Positions 1-9,382 of a stretch of 64,000 nt of DNA are shown one piece after another. The stretch comes from Hyphomicrobiales bacterium. Lineage in GTDB: Bacteria > Pseudomonadota > Alphaproteobacteria > Rhizobiales > Rhizobiaceae. The first letter of the stretch is position 1. Every line of letters starts with the position of its first letter. Location: assembly GCA_900472175.1 (NCBI GenBank), contig UCHD01000017.1, positions 124,001 through 188,000 of the forward strand, written 5' to 3'. The notes under the pieces are model-generated. The model saw only the letters and a list, made by a program, of their open reading frames with translations, had not been told where the DNA came from and did not search any database. A program made the position numbers and the translations under genes.

Positions 1-1127
1 TCTGCCCGTCCGACAGCAGTGCTGAGGCCGCCTGGGCGGGATCGGAGATCGATATCCTGGCGCCGCGCAGCCTGATTGCGCTCGCCAATCATTTCCGTGG
101 CACGCAGGTGCTGTCGCGCCCCGAACCGGCCGTGCGCGCCAGTCCCGCCAACATGCCGGATCTCGCTGATATCAAGGGCCAGGAAAGCGCCAAGCGAGCG
201 CTGGAGGTGGCGGCGGCCGGAAACCATAATCTGTTGATGGTTGGCCCGCCCGGCTCTGGCAAGTCGATGCTGGCCGCCCGTCTGCCATCGATCCTGCCGC
301 CCCTGTCGCCACCCGAACTGCTCGAAGTGTCGATGATCCATTCGATCGCCGGGCAACTGGCCGGCGGCAAGCTGTCGGACCGGCGGCCCTTCCGCACACC
401 GCACCACTCCGCCACCATGGCGGCGATGATCGGCGGCGGCCTGCGCGCCAAGCCCGGCGAAGCGTCCCTGGCGCATAATGGCGTGCTGTTCCTTGACGAA
501 TTTCCGGAATTCACCCCGCAGGTGCTCGATGCGCTCCGCCAACCGCTCGAAACCGCCGAATGTATCATCGCCCGCGCCAACCACCGCGTCACCTATCCGG
601 CCGCAATCCAGCTGGTTGCCGCGATGAACCCCTGCCGCTGCGGCATGGCGGGAGAGCCCGGTCACAGCTGCGCCCGTGGCCCGCGCTGCGTCTCCGATTA
701 TCAGGGCCGCATTTCCGGGCCGCTGATGGACCGGATCGATATCCGCATCGACGTGCCTTCGGTCACGGCCGCCGACCTGATCCGCCCCGCACCCGCCGAG
801 CCGAGCGCCGCTGTGGCCCGCAGGGTGGCGCGCGCCCGCGACATCCAGATGGACCGCTTCATCGCCTTCGGCATGCCGCACATCCTTTCCAATGCCCGCT
901 GCTCGACTGCGATGATTGAAAAGATGGCCGAGCCCGACGCTGGCGGACTGCAATTGCTGCGGGACGCGGCGGAGAAGATGAAGTTTTCGGCGCGCGGTTA
1001 TCACCGAGTTCTGAAGGTGGCCCGCACGCTTGCCGATCTCGATGAAAAGATGACGGTCGGGCGCATTCATCTCGCCGAAGCGATTTCCTATCGGATTGCT
1101 GGCGAGCGGCTGACGGCAGCGGCGTGA
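1..1127 (+). CDS. comM: ComM/YifB family Mg-chelatase-like AAA ATPase, 5' end cut by window
   Basis: The reading frame is open from position 3, so the gene begins upstream; about 374 codons are visible of a family that is usually near 510 residues. What is missing is the N-terminal Lon-like domain. The visible part opens with the linker ILAPRSLIALANHF, followed by Walker A GPPGSGKS (about 243-266) and the GVLFLDEFPEF Walker B segment, then the CRCG cysteine region and the C-terminal Mg-chelatase domain with SARGYHRVLKVARTLADL. E. coli ComM is known as a hexameric helicase acting in branch migration during integration of transformed DNA; the role here is inferred from family. It is separated by 246 bp from the convergent cysK. 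Confidence 0.93.
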   Translation, partial: CPSDSSAEAAWAGSEIDILAPRSLIALANHFRGTQVLSRPEPAVRASPANMPDLADIKGQESAKRALEVAAAGNHNLLMVGPPGSGKSMLAARLPSILPPLSPPELLEVSMIHSIAGQLAGGKLSDRRPFRTPHHSATMAAMIGGGLRAKPGEASLAHNGVLFLDEFPEFTPQVLDALRQPLETAECIIARANHRVTYPAAIQLVAAMNPCRCGMAGEPGHSCARGPRCVSDYQGRISGPLMDRIDIRIDVPSVTAADLIRPAPAEPSAAVARRVARARDIQMDRFIAFGMPHILSNARCSTAMIEKMAEPDAGGLQLLRDAAEKMKFSARGYHRVLKVARTLADLDEKMTVGRIHLAEAISYRIAGERLTAAA

Positions 1128-1170
1128 TATTTCCCCCGGCAATGCGGGGCAGGTTATCATAGCAAAGGAA

Positions 1171-1188
1171 GCACCTCAGCGGAGGTGC
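1171..1188 (+). terminator. Possible terminator hairpin after comM
   Basis: GCACCTC and GAGGTGC pair around an AGCG loop, 44 bp after the comM stop. The following T-rich stretch is short and starts several bases later, so this is only a weak intrinsic terminator candidate. Confidence 0.35.
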
Positions 1189-1335
1189 CGCCGGTTCTTT
1201 GAAAAGAGCATAGTGAAAGCGGAGGCTGATTGATCGCCATCAATCCTTTTGTCCCAGCACCTTCGGCACACAGAGCAACCGGGTCCCTGCGTGATCAATC
1301 GAAAAGGCAGCAAGCTGAGATACGGGATTGCGGAT

Positions 1336-1357
1336 GGCGCCGCCAGATTGCGGCGCC
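1336..1357 (-). terminator. GC hairpin downstream of cysK
   Basis: A perfect 8-bp stem, GGCGCCGC with GCGGCGCC around CAGATT, lies 16 bp beyond the cysK stop. There is no T-tract after it on the minus strand, so it may be a 3' end stabiliser or a factor-dependent stop rather than a classical terminator. Confidence 0.4.
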
Positions 1358-1373
1358 GCCGCGCATAAAACCT

Positions 1374-2342
1374 TTAGCCGCCCAGACCTTCAAACAGGGC
1401 CGTCGACAGGTAACGTTCGGCGAAGGACGGGATGATCACGACGATGGTCTTGCCTTCGTTTTCCGGGCGCTGGCCGATTGTGATCGCCGCCTTCAGCGCG
1501 GCACCGGAGGAGATGCCGACCGGGACACCCTCAAGCCGTGCCACGTGGCGGGCGGTCTCGATTGCCTCAGGGCTCGAGACGGTGACGATCTCGTCATAGA
1601 TCTTGGTATCGAGGATGGCAGGCGCGAAACCCGCGCCGATGCCCTGGATTTTGTGCGGGCCGGGGGCGCCACCGGAGAGGACCGGAGATTCCGCCGGTTC
1701 GACGGCGATGACCTTGATCGACGGCTTCTTGCTTTTCAGCACCTGGCCGGCGCCGGTGATCGTGCCGCCGGTACCGATGCCGGAAACGAGAATATCGACG
1801 CTGCCGTCGGTGTCGTTCCAGATTTCCTCGGCGGTCGTCTTGCGGTGGATTTCCGGGTTGGCAGGGTTTTCGAACTGCTGCGGGATGATCGCGTCGGGCA
1901 GCGTCGCGGCAAGTTCTTCAGCCTTGGCGATGGCGCCCTTCATGCCCTTCGGGCCTTCGGTCAGCACCAGCTCGGCACCAAGCAGCGCCAGCATCTTGCG
2001 GCGCTCGACCGACATGGTCTCCGGCATGGTGAGGATGAGCTTGTAGCCCTTTGCAGCGGCAGCAAAGGCGAGCGCGATGCCGGTATTGCCGGAGGTCGGT
2101 TCGACCAGCGTTGTCTTGCCGGGGGTGATCTTGCCCTGCGCTTCCAGCGTTTCGATCATCGCAACACCGATACGGTCCTTGACGGAAGCGATCGGATTGA
2201 AGAATTCGAGCTTGGCGAGAAGGTTGGCCTTGACGCCGTTTTCCTTGGCCAGCTTGTCGAGGCGAACGATCGGCGTATCGCCAATGGTCTCGGTGATCGA
2301 GGAATAGACGCGGCCGCGGCCGGGTTTGCGCTGTTCTGACAT
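1374..2342 (-). CDS. cysK: Cysteine synthase A (O-acetylserine sulfhydrylase)
   Basis: 322 residues. It makes L-cysteine from O-acetylserine and sulfide in the cytoplasm. The PLP lysine is K55 in NPIASVKDR, the substrate loop [10 protein letters not shown] is at residues 81-90, and the phosphate-binding [10 protein letters not shown] lies mid-protein; length and motifs are those of bacterial CysK. I chose ATG at 2342 ([10 protein letters not shown]). The frame stays open upstream to 3068, but that part is antisense to the LysE gene and has no family similarity that I recognise. Its upstream neighbour in the same direction is a LysE-type exporter; known RhtB/LysE relatives can export cysteine-pathway metabolites, so a functional link is possible but is inference. 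Confidence 0.95.
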   Translation of the reverse strand: MSEQRKPGRGRVYSSITETIGDTPIVRLDKLAKENGVKANLLAKLEFFNPIASVKDRIGVAMIETLEAQGKITPGKTTLVEPTSGNTGIALAFAAAAKGYKLILTMPETMSVERRKMLALLGAELVLTEGPKGMKGAIAKAEELAATLPDAIIPQQFENPANPEIHRKTTAEEIWNDTDGSVDILVSGIGTGGTITGAGQVLKSKKPSIKVIAVEPAESPVLSGGAPGPHKIQGIGAGFAPAILDTKIYDEIVTVSSPEAIETARHVARLEGVPVGISSGAALKAAITIGQRPENEGKTIVVIIPSFAERYLSTALFEGLGG

Positions 2343-2476
2343 GGTGCTCTCCCTTTTCTCATCAGTTGGCGCAGAGAATAGGGGCAAAGCCGTCCGCTTG
2401 CCAGAGTACTGTTTGCCGCGGCCTTGCCCCGATTGGAAAAAACCGTTGCGTAACCGGCTGTTACAGAACGAATTTT

Positions 2477-3094
2477 TCAGGCGGCGCGCGTGGCGATATA
2501 GGCCGCGGTTGTGCCGATGATACCTGCGGCGATCCGGTTGAGCGACGTCAAGGCGCGGGGCTTTTTGAGGAGCAGCCGGGCACGCGAGGCCAAGAGGATA
2601 TACGGAATGACCACGGCCATCAGGACAGTGAACGATGCACAGACAAGGATGGCATATTCCTTGATGCCAATCACATGCAAGTCGATCAGCGTCGGCACCA
2701 GGGCGACGTAAAAAAGCATCGTCTTCGGGTTGCCCAGCGTCACCAGCAAACCCGAGAGGAACGACATGCCCATGCTCGCACTTTTCTTCGCCTCGATGTC
2801 CTGCGGCAGCAGTCCGGCGGTCCAGAGCTTGTAGGCAATGTACATCAGATAGAGCGCGCCTAAAACCTTGATCACCATGAAGGTCGTGGTGAAGGTTTGT
2901 GCCACGAAGGCAAGCCCGAGGATAACGCCTGTCAGATAGACGATATCGCCGAGCGCAAGGCCAAGCCCCATGAAGAACGTTTCGCGGAAACCGGATCCGA
3001 GGGCACGGGCGACAAGAGCCGTCATGCCGGGTCCGGGGATCGCGGCGGCGATGAACAGCGCGGTGCAATAGGCAAAAAGCGTGGCAAGGCTCAT
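2477..3094 (-). CDS. LysE/RhtB family amino-acid exporter
   Basis: 205 residues with about six hydrophobic segments. The N-terminus carries the family pattern [20 protein letters not shown], and the middle carries the [17 protein letters not shown] stretch typical of RhtB proteins. These inner-membrane carriers export amino acids and derivatives; the substrate cannot be read from sequence. The start is ATG 3094. It sits 134 bp upstream of cysK on the same strand and back to back with a second LysE-type gene across a 152-bp intergenic region, so each probably has its own promoter there. Confidence 0.87.
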   Translation of the reverse strand: MSLATLFAYCTALFIAAAIPGPGMTALVARALGSGFRETFFMGLGLALGDIVYLTGVILGLAFVAQTFTTTFMVIKVLGALYLMYIAYKLWTAGLLPQDIEAKKSASMGMSFLSGLLVTLGNPKTMLFYVALVPTLIDLHVIGIKEYAILVCASFTVLMAVVIPYILLASRARLLLKKPRALTSLNRIAAGIIGTTAAYIATRAA

Positions 3095-3246
3095 CGTCGG
3101 GCTCCTGAAGGCAAGGCTAATATCTAGCGGGTTTTCTCAAGGCTGGCAATTTGCACGCGATTGATCGAAAAGGAAGTTACCGCTAATGCAGTGGCGCAGC
3201 ACATATCGAACATCCGCCTTGCACATCCCGATGGGAAACACCGTTC

Positions 3247-3879
3247 ATGCCTGAAACAGCAAGCCTTGCCGCCTTTGCCCTCGTCGCGCTCGGCATGGTG
3301 CTGACGCCCGGGCCCAACATGATCTACCTGATTTCCCGTTCGCTCTGTCAGGGGCCGGCAGCCGGCTTGATCTCGCTGACTGGTGTGGCGCTCGGATTTC
3401 TCGTCTACATGCTGTCAGCTGCATTCGGCATCACTGCGCTGCTGTTTGCGGTGCCTTATGCCTATGATGCGCTGCGGATTGGTGGCGCGCTCTACCTTCT
3501 ATATCTCGCCTGGCAGGCAGTGCGTCCCGGCGGGAGATCGGCCTTCGAAGTCCGCAATCTACCAAAGGATGCGCCGAGGCGGCTGTTCTTGATGGGCTTT
3601 GCGACCAGCGTGCTCAATCCGAAGATCGCCGTACTCTATCTTTCATTGCTGCCGCAGTTCATCGATCCGGCGCTGGGTCATGTTTTTCTGCAGTCGCTCA
3701 CTTTCGGGACAATCCAGATCATCACCAGCCTATCCGTCAACGCGCTCATCGTTTTGACGGCGGGCTCCATCGCCACCTTCCTTGCGGGCCGTCCGGCCTG
3801 GCTTTCCATGCAACGCTGGCTGATGGGCGGCGTGCTTGGCGCGCTTGCCTTGCGGATGGCTATGGACAGCCGGCGCTAA
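3247..3879 (+). CDS. LysE/RhtB family transporter
   Basis: 210 residues, six predicted membrane helices, with the family signature LTPGPNMIYLISRSLCQG near the N-terminus and NPKIAVLYLSLLPQFID in the centre. It is a second, diverged copy of the fold encoded on the opposite strand at 2477-3094; the two are not recent duplicates, since conservation is limited to the signature regions. The substrate is unknown. The isochorismatase-like gene follows after 38 bp and may be co-transcribed. Confidence 0.87.
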   Translation: MPETASLAAFALVALGMVLTPGPNMIYLISRSLCQGPAAGLISLTGVALGFLVYMLSAAFGITALLFAVPYAYDALRIGGALYLLYLAWQAVRPGGRSAFEVRNLPKDAPRRLFLMGFATSVLNPKIAVLYLSLLPQFIDPALGHVFLQSLTFGTIQIITSLSVNALIVLTAGSIATFLAGRPAWLSMQRWLMGGVLGALALRMAMDSRR

Positions 3880-3917
3880 GGCCGCTTCCCTTTTAAAAAA
3901 CCAGACCAGAGAATAGC

Positions 3918-4475
3918 ATGACAACAGCACTCCTCATCATCGACGTCCAGAACGCCATCCTTGACGGCGAAGGCACGCCCGAGCGCCAGCCGGCCATCGA
4001 TGCCGCCTTGACCGAAACCATCGGCCGCCTGCAGTCGATCCAGGCCCGTGCCCGCGCCGCACATATTCCGGTCATCCTCGTACAACACGACGGCGGTCCC
4101 GGCGACCCGCTGGCGCGATCGTCGCACGGCTGGGGCTTGCGTCATGAGATTGCGCCGGTTCTGGGCGAAACGGTCATTCACAAGACGAGCTGCGACAGCT
4201 TTTTCCAGACCAGCCTCGAAGAAGAGCTTGGCAAACTGTCGGTGACGCATCTGCTCATCGGTGGCTGTCAGACGCAGTTCTGCGTCGACACTACGGCGCG
4301 GCGCGCCATTACGCTGGGCTACGATGTCACCCTTCTCTCGGACGGTCACACGACCGGCGATATGGGCGAACTGACCTTTCAGCAAATCATCGCCCACCAT
4401 AATCGCGTGCTCGGTGGCTTCAATGCCGGAGGTCACGCGATTGAATTGCGCCGGTCGGATGAAATCACGTTCTGA
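3918..4475 (+). CDS. Isochorismatase-family cysteine hydrolase
   Basis: 185 residues. The family catalytic triad is visible: D9 in LLIIDVQNA, K89 in VIHKTSCDSF and C122 in GGCQTQFCVDTT. Members cleave amides or vinyl ethers (nicotinamidase, N-carbamoylsarcosine amidase, isochorismatase); the small size and absence of an aryl-carrier domain fit a generic amidohydrolase. It lies 38 bp after a LysE exporter and ends only 2 bp from the convergent NIPSNAP gene. The actual substrate cannot be assigned. Confidence 0.85.
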   Translation: MTTALLIIDVQNAILDGEGTPERQPAIDAALTETIGRLQSIQARARAAHIPVILVQHDGGPGDPLARSSHGWGLRHEIAPVLGETVIHKTSCDSFFQTSLEEELGKLSVTHLLIGGCQTQFCVDTTARRAITLGYDVTLLSDGHTTGDMGELTFQQIIAHHNRVLGGFNAGGHAIELRRSDEITF

Positions 4476-4477
4476 AT

Positions 4478-4783
4478 TTATTCGAAGACCGGCCGCATGA
4501 AGCTGCGCTCATAGCTCAGGATGCAGCGGGTCTTTTCGGCAAGGGCAAAGGCGGCGAGGCATTCGGCGTCCTTTGCCATCTTGCCGCGATACTCTTCATA
4601 GGCCGCAAGGCTCGGAAAACTGAAGAGGGCGAGCGCGATATTGTTCGCCCCTTCATGCGGCATGAAATAGCCGTGATGCGTACCACCCAGCCGGTTGACC
4701 AGCGGGATCCAGAGCCTGGCATATTCCTCGAATTCCGCCAGCTTGTAGGGATCGATGGTGTAGCGCAGATAGCACGTGATCAT
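4478..4783 (-). CDS. NIPSNAP family protein
   Basis: 101 residues from the chosen ATG at 4783, which has GGAG six bases upstream; an in-frame ATG at 4795 is less well placed. The sequence (MITCYLRYTID, then PLVNRLGGTHHGYFMPHEG) matches the short bacterial NIPSNAP/ferredoxin-like dimeric alpha-beta barrel proteins. No enzymatic role is established for most of them. It is downstream of the DMT transporter gene on the same strand with a 35-bp gap, so the two may form a short operon. Confidence 0.82.
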   Translation of the reverse strand: MITCYLRYTIDPYKLAEFEEYARLWIPLVNRLGGTHHGYFMPHEGANNIALALFSFPSLAAYEEYRGKMAKDAECLAAFALAEKTRCILSYERSFMRPVFE

Positions 4784-4818
4784 TCCAGTCTCCATGTGTG
4801 ATTTTCGTATGCGTGGTT

Positions 4819-5715
4819 TCAATTTGCCTGATGCCGCACGGCACGGGGCCATGTCCAGCCGAATGTCATGCCGGCAGCCGCGATCAGGATCGCCACCGAG
4901 CCGAGCAGCTGTGCGGGTTGCAGCTGATGACCGAACGCGATGCGATCAACGGCAAGCGCGGCAACGGGGTAAATAAACGAGAGCGCGCCGGTGAGATGCG
5001 TCGGCAGTTTCTGGATCGCGCCATAGAGGAGAACATACATCAGCCCGGTATGCACGGCGCCCATCGCCATCAGCAATGCCCATTGATAGGCCTCAACGGG
5101 CAGCCCCGACACGCCGGCGAACGGCGCCAGCATCAAAAGACCGGTTACCACCTGGATCAGCGCGATCAGATGCGGTGGCGTGCCCTTCAACCGTTTCGCC
5201 ACCAAGGCTGCCAGAGCGTAAAAGAACGCGGCGGCCAGAGCCATGGCAATGCCCATCAGGTAATCGCCGCCGGTAAAGCTACCGGCCGGTTTTGCCTGAA
5301 CGATGGCGACCATGCCGGCAAAGGCGACCGCGAGCCAACCGAGCTTCGTGGCGGTGATTTTTTCGCGGAAAACCAGACCGCCGATGGCCAGGAGCATGAA
5401 GGGCTGGGTGTTGTAGACCATGGTGGCGATCGAAATCGATGAGCGCGAATAGGCTCCGAACAGCAGCAGCCAGTTGACGACGATCGCGACACCACCGAGG
5501 ACAGCAAGCCCGAATAATCGCCATGTCAGGATACCGGCACGGAAATGACCGAGCGCCGCGCAGATTGCCAGAAGAGTCAGCGCCCCGAACAGGCAACGCC
5601 AGAACACAACATCAATGACCGGCTGGCCGGACATCAGCACGAGCCAGCCGATCGTCCCCGAAATCAACATGGCCGCCGTCATTTCGAGACTGCCGGTCCG
5701 GATATCCTTTTCCAT
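4819..5715 (-). CDS. EamA/DMT superfamily transporter
   Basis: About 298 residues with ten hydrophobic segments arranged as two EamA repeats, the standard drug/metabolite transporter layout. I chose ATG 5715, which has AAGGGAG seven bases upstream; a GTG three bases earlier is possible. Inner-membrane exporter, substrate unknown (family members export amino acids, sugars or aromatic compounds). It is divergent from an Lrp/AsnC regulator across a 133-bp AT-richer region. This arrangement commonly means the regulator controls the exporter, which here is inference. Confidence 0.87.
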   Translation of the reverse strand: MEKDIRTGSLEMTAAMLISGTIGWLVLMSGQPVIDVVFWRCLFGALTLLAICAALGHFRAGILTWRLFGLAVLGGVAIVVNWLLLFGAYSRSSISIATMVYNTQPFMLLAIGGLVFREKITATKLGWLAVAFAGMVAIVQAKPAGSFTGGDYLMGIAMALAAAFFYALAALVAKRLKGTPPHLIALIQVVTGLLMLAPFAGVSGLPVEAYQWALLMAMGAVHTGLMYVLLYGAIQKLPTHLTGALSFIYPVAALAVDRIAFGHQLQPAQLLGSVAILIAAAGMTFGWTWPRAVRHQAN

Positions 5716-5848
5716 CACACCACTCCCTTGATCAAAGCAACAAATTATGATGTGGCGACGGCGGAATATATGAATATGTGAAGGCTATCTTGTAAAATAA
5801 CCTAATCATAAAAGGGACTTTATCGCTTTACCCTTACGGAGATTTCTT

Positions 5849-6295
5849 ATGCTTGACGATCTCGACCGGCGGCTGCTCAACATCCTCTCCCTCAACGCGC
5901 GTATCTCGTTGAAAGACCTGGCACAGGAGGCAGGGCTCTCCTCGCCCAGCACCGCCGACCGATTGCGGCGGTTGGAGGATCGCGGTGTGATCACTGGCTT
6001 CACGATATCCATCAACCCTGCAGCGCTTGGTTATGCGCTGCAGGCGGTCGTGCGGGTTCGGCCCATGCCCGGCATGCTGCATATCGTCGAAAAAATGATC
6101 CAGGAGACGCCGGAATTCGTCGAATGCGACAAGGTGACGGGCGACGACTGCTTTATCGCCAAGCTTCTGGTGCGCGACATGGAACAGCTGGATACGATCC
6201 TCGACAAGATCGCAGAGCGGTCCCAGACCAATACGTCGATCGTCAAATCATCGCCGGTCAAGCGCCGGCTGCCACCGCTCGACGGCGGCAAGTAG
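5849..6295 (+). CDS. Lrp/AsnC family transcriptional regulator
   Basis: 148 residues. An N-terminal winged helix-turn-helix ([19 protein letters not shown], then LAQEAGLSSPSTADRLRRLE) is followed by the RAM/AsnC ligand-binding domain with GYALQAVVRVRPMPG and VTGDDCFIAKLLVRD. ATG 5849 is preceded by ACGGAG. Lrp-type regulators sense amino acids as octamers or similar assemblies. Its divergent partner is a DMT exporter, so amino-acid-responsive control of efflux is the obvious hypothesis. It ends 3 bp before the convergent GNAT gene. Confidence 0.9.
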   Translation: MLDDLDRRLLNILSLNARISLKDLAQEAGLSSPSTADRLRRLEDRGVITGFTISINPAALGYALQAVVRVRPMPGMLHIVEKMIQETPEFVECDKVTGDDCFIAKLLVRDMEQLDTILDKIAERSQTNTSIVKSSPVKRRLPPLDGGK

Positions 6296-6298
6296 GCG

Positions 6299-7195
6299 TC
6301 AGAATTCCGCTATTGGCGACAGCATCACCGGAGCGGAAAGGCGATCCGCAGCATTACCGCGAACCATCAGGCTGATATCGGACATAAGCGGTTCCGGCGC
6401 TCCTTGCCAGCCTAGCTTGTCCGGCGGAAAGCAGACCTCAACGCTATCAAGGGGTTGGTCAAGCGCAGAGAGGATGGCGAACAGCGGCGGGATCGTCTTT
6501 CCGGCAATGTCGAGAAGCTGGAAGGATGTGCCTTCAGCCTTCCACGCGACAATCGCTTCGTGTTGTTCCAGATAACTCAGTCTTACTTCTTGATCGAAGA
6601 CACTGTTGAGCAGAAACATTTCAGCCTGCGAGGCAACGGCGAACACAGAGGAAACAGGGACTCTCTCGCGCAATATCTGGCGGATCAGTGCGACATCACC
6701 GGCACGTTCGACCGAAAGTGCGCGCGACCTGCCGTCAGACTTCATGTCTGCAGGCGGAGCGCCAACAAACCGATGCTGCGGCAAGACCGTAAAGCCGTAA
6801 GGCTCATACATCGCGGGCTTGTCTGTCAGCAAAATGCCGAGTTCAAAGCCCTGCTCGTCACACCAGCCGAATGCACGGGTCATCAGGTCGCGATAAAGGC
6901 CCCGGCCCCGCCAGTGCGGCCGCACCGCGCCGGACTGAAAGCCGGCCGCCTTGACTAGGCGGCCGTCGATCATCAACGGCATGGAAAAGGCGGAAAAATT
7001 GGCGGCGCAAACGCCGTTTTCATCGAAATAGCCAAACGGCATGCTACTCGGGTCTGGCCCGCCGAAGCGATCCTGAATGCCGACATCGATGCCGAACGTA
7101 TCCTGCAGAAGGGCCACCAGTGCCGCCCAGGCTGCCGGATCGGCAAAATAGTCCTGACGGAACGTCAACCCAGTGTTGGGTTCAGCAGCAACCAT
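6299..7195 (-). CDS. GNAT family N-acetyltransferase, coupled to dut
   Basis: 298 residues; the acetyl-CoA fold is in the N-terminal half, with RPHWRGRGLYRDLMTRAFGW as the R-x-x-G-x-G/A-type loop and ILLTDKPAMYEPYGFTVLP as the terminal GNAT strands. The C-terminal half lacks a motif I recognise and could be an SCP2-like extension as in Eis proteins, though it is shorter. The ATG overlaps the dut stop (TGATG), so translation is probably coupled to dut. No substrate can be assigned. Confidence 0.8.
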   Translation of the reverse strand: MVAAEPNTGLTFRQDYFADPAAWAALVALLQDTFGIDVGIQDRFGGPDPSSMPFGYFDENGVCAANFSAFSMPLMIDGRLVKAAGFQSGAVRPHWRGRGLYRDLMTRAFGWCDEQGFELGILLTDKPAMYEPYGFTVLPQHRFVGAPPADMKSDGRSRALSVERAGDVALIRQILRERVPVSSVFAVASQAEMFLLNSVFDQEVRLSYLEQHEAIVAWKAEGTSFQLLDIAGKTIPPLFAILSALDQPLDSVEVCFPPDKLGWQGAPEPLMSDISLMVRGNAADRLSAPVMLSPIAEF

Positions 7196-7665
7196 CAAAC
7201 GCCGGTGGAGCCGAAGCCGCCTGCACCGCGCGCGGTTTCGCTGGCACCGGATGTTTCGCGGACGGACACCTGTGTGACCGGCGCAATCACCATCTGGGCG
7301 ATGCGCATGCCGCGTTCGATGAGGAAATCCTCGTCGCCGAGATTGATCAGCAACACCTTCACTTCGCCGCGATAATCGCTGTCGATCGTGCCGGGCGTGT
7401 TGAGGCATGTAATGCCGTGCTTGAACGCCAGCCCCGAACGCGGACGGATCTGCGCCTCGTAGTCTGCCGGAATTTCGAAGATGAATCCGGTTGGCACCAG
7501 TGCCCGCTTGCCCGGACCGAGGAACAACGGCCGGTCAGCCTCGACGGCGGCGCGAAGGTCCATTCCGGCGGCACCTTCCGTCTCATAGCACGGCAGATCG
7601 ATGCCCTCGCCATGGCTCAGGCGAACGAGATTGAGGGGGGGGCGGGTCGAGGATTGATTGGTCAT
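7195..7665 (-). CDS. dut: dUTP diphosphatase
   Basis: 156 residues, trimeric dUTPase type. Conserved motifs in order are AAGMDLRA, the [10 protein letters not shown] motif, the uracil-binding [11 protein letters not shown], the [10 protein letters not shown] motif and the C-terminal glycine-rich [11 protein letters not shown]. It hydrolyses dUTP to dUMP, keeping uracil out of DNA and feeding dTMP synthesis. In many proteobacteria dut follows coaBC; here coaBC is 16 kb away and dut instead overlaps a GNAT gene by one base. prfC is divergent, 97 bp away. Confidence 0.95.
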   Translation of the reverse strand: MTNQSSTRPPLNLVRLSHGEGIDLPCYETEGAAGMDLRAAVEADRPLFLGPGKRALVPTGFIFEIPADYEAQIRPRSGLAFKHGITCLNTPGTIDSDYRGEVKVLLINLGDEDFLIERGMRIAQMVIAPVTQVSVRETSGASETARGAGGFGSTGV

Positions 7666-7762
7666 GCTTCATCCCTAGCAATTCCGGCTCAGGTACAGCC
7701 AATGCGAATTGCAAGTTATCCACGGAATCGCTACATACGCGGCAACTCACAGGATTCACATC

Positions 7763-9346
7763 ATGGCCGAAAGTATCGCCGAGGCGGTTTCCCGCCGTCG
7801 CACCTTTGCTATTATTGCCCACCCGGATGCGGGTAAAACCACGCTGACCGAAAAACTGCTGCTGTTCGGCGGCGCGATCCAGCTTGCCGGGGAAGTCAAG
7901 GCGAAGAAGGACCGTATCCAGACGCGCTCCGACTGGATGAAGATCGAGCGCGAGCGCGGCATCTCCGTCGTCACCTCGGTGATGACCTTCGAATATCACG
8001 GCAATGTTTTCAACATTCTCGATACGCCCGGCCACGAAGACTTCGCCGACGATACCTATCGCACGCTGACGGCCGTCGACGCGGCGGTCATGGTCATCGA
8101 TGCGGCCAAGGGTATCGAGCCGCGGACGCTGAAACTGTTCGAAGTCTGCCGGATGCGCGACATCCCGATCATCACCTTCATCAACAAGATGGACCGCGAG
8201 AGCCGCGATCCCTTCGAGATTCTGGATGAGGTCGAGGAAAAGCTGGCGCTCGATTGCGCGCCTGTGACCTGGCCGATCGGCCGATCGAAGACCTTCTGCG
8301 GCTCCTACAATTTGGCCGAGAACACCGTGCGCGGCATCGACACGCAGGAAATCGCCACCAAGGTCAACGGCCCGGAAATGGCCGCGCACCGCCTGCCGGA
8401 AAACGAACGCGACGCTTTCATCGACGAGACGTCGCTTGCCATCGAAGCCTGCAAGCCGTTCAACAAGAAGGCCTTCCTCGAAGGCCATCTGACGCCGGTG
8501 TTCTTCGGCTCTGCACTCCGGAACTTCGGCGTCCGCGACCTGATCAACGCGCTCGGCGACATTGCCCCGCCGCCGCGCGACCAGGTGGCCGATATCCGCA
8601 CCGTGCATGCGACCGACGACAAGATGACGGCCTTCGTCTTCAAGATCCAGGCCAACATGGACCCGAACCATCGCGACCGCATTGCCTTTGCCCGGGTCTG
8701 CTCCGGCAAGCTGGAGCGCGGCATGAAGGCGCGGTTGGCGCGCACCGGCAAGCAGCTGGGTCTGACGGCTCCGCAATTCTTCTTCGCGTCGCAACGGCAG
8801 CTGGCGGATACGGCCTATGCCGGCGACGTGGTCGGCATCCCCAACCACGGCACGCTCAGGATCGGCGACACGCTGACCGAAGGCGAACAGCTGGTCTTCC
8901 AGGGCGTTCCGAACTTTTCGCCGGAAATCCTGCGCCGCGTGCGCCTGGAAGATGCGATGAAGGCGAAGAAGCTGAAGGAAGCGCTGCAGCAGATGGCCGA
9001 GGAAGGCGTCGTGCAGCTGTTTTCGCCCGAAGACGGCTCACCCGCCATCGTCGGCGTCGTCGGCGCGCTGCAGCTCGACGTTCTGAAGGAACGGCTGCAA
9101 TCGGAATATGGCCTGCCGGTTTCCTTTGACGTTGCCCGTTTCTCGGTCTGCCGCTGGATTTCCGCAGAACAGCCGGCGGAACTGGAAAAGTTCATCACCG
9201 CCCGGCGCGGCGATATCGCCCGCGACCTCGACGGCGATCCGGTGTTCCTGGCGCAGGATTCGTTCTCGCTGCGCTACGAGGCAGAACGTTATCCGGCTAT
9301 CAAGATGATCGCCATCAAGGAATATCACGTCGCCAAGGCGGCTTGA
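7763..9346 (+). CDS. prfC: Peptide chain release factor 3
   Basis: 527 residues from ATG 7763 (MAESIAEAVSRR); the frame is open upstream to 7709 without plausible protein. It is a translational GTPase that recycles RF1/RF2 from the ribosome. G-domain motifs are AHPDAGKTTLTEKLL, DTPGHEDFADDTYR and NKMDRESRDPFE. Domain II and the RF3-specific C-terminal domain follow at normal length. Near the shared dut/prfC promoter region there is a DnaA-box-like TTATCCACG at 7716-7724 (one mismatch), probably fortuitous. Confidence 0.95.
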   Translation: MAESIAEAVSRRRTFAIIAHPDAGKTTLTEKLLLFGGAIQLAGEVKAKKDRIQTRSDWMKIERERGISVVTSVMTFEYHGNVFNILDTPGHEDFADDTYRTLTAVDAAVMVIDAAKGIEPRTLKLFEVCRMRDIPIITFINKMDRESRDPFEILDEVEEKLALDCAPVTWPIGRSKTFCGSYNLAENTVRGIDTQEIATKVNGPEMAAHRLPENERDAFIDETSLAIEACKPFNKKAFLEGHLTPVFFGSALRNFGVRDLINALGDIAPPPRDQVADIRTVHATDDKMTAFVFKIQANMDPNHRDRIAFARVCSGKLERGMKARLARTGKQLGLTAPQFFFASQRQLADTAYAGDVVGIPNHGTLRIGDTLTEGEQLVFQGVPNFSPEILRRVRLEDAMKAKKLKEALQQMAEEGVVQLFSPEDGSPAIVGVVGALQLDVLKERLQSEYGLPVSFDVARFSVCRWISAEQPAELEKFITARRGDIARDLDGDPVFLAQDSFSLRYEAERYPAIKMIAIKEYHVAKAA

Positions 9347-9382
9347 TCCGGCCCTAATAAACGGGGCTTTCGGCTTGGTTCG

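Noticed and set aside
1230-3068. Long reading frames on both strands through cysK and the LysE gene
   Set aside because: Frames antisense or upstream of cysK are rich in Arg/Gly/Asp without domains and mirror the codon bias of the true genes.
7716-7724. DnaA-box-like TTATCCACG between dut and prfC
   Set aside because: Single site with one mismatch and no partner boxes; expected by chance.
7583-8848. 421-codon antisense frame over prfC
   Set aside because: Shadow of a highly expressed GC-rich gene; no motif or ribosome-binding site.
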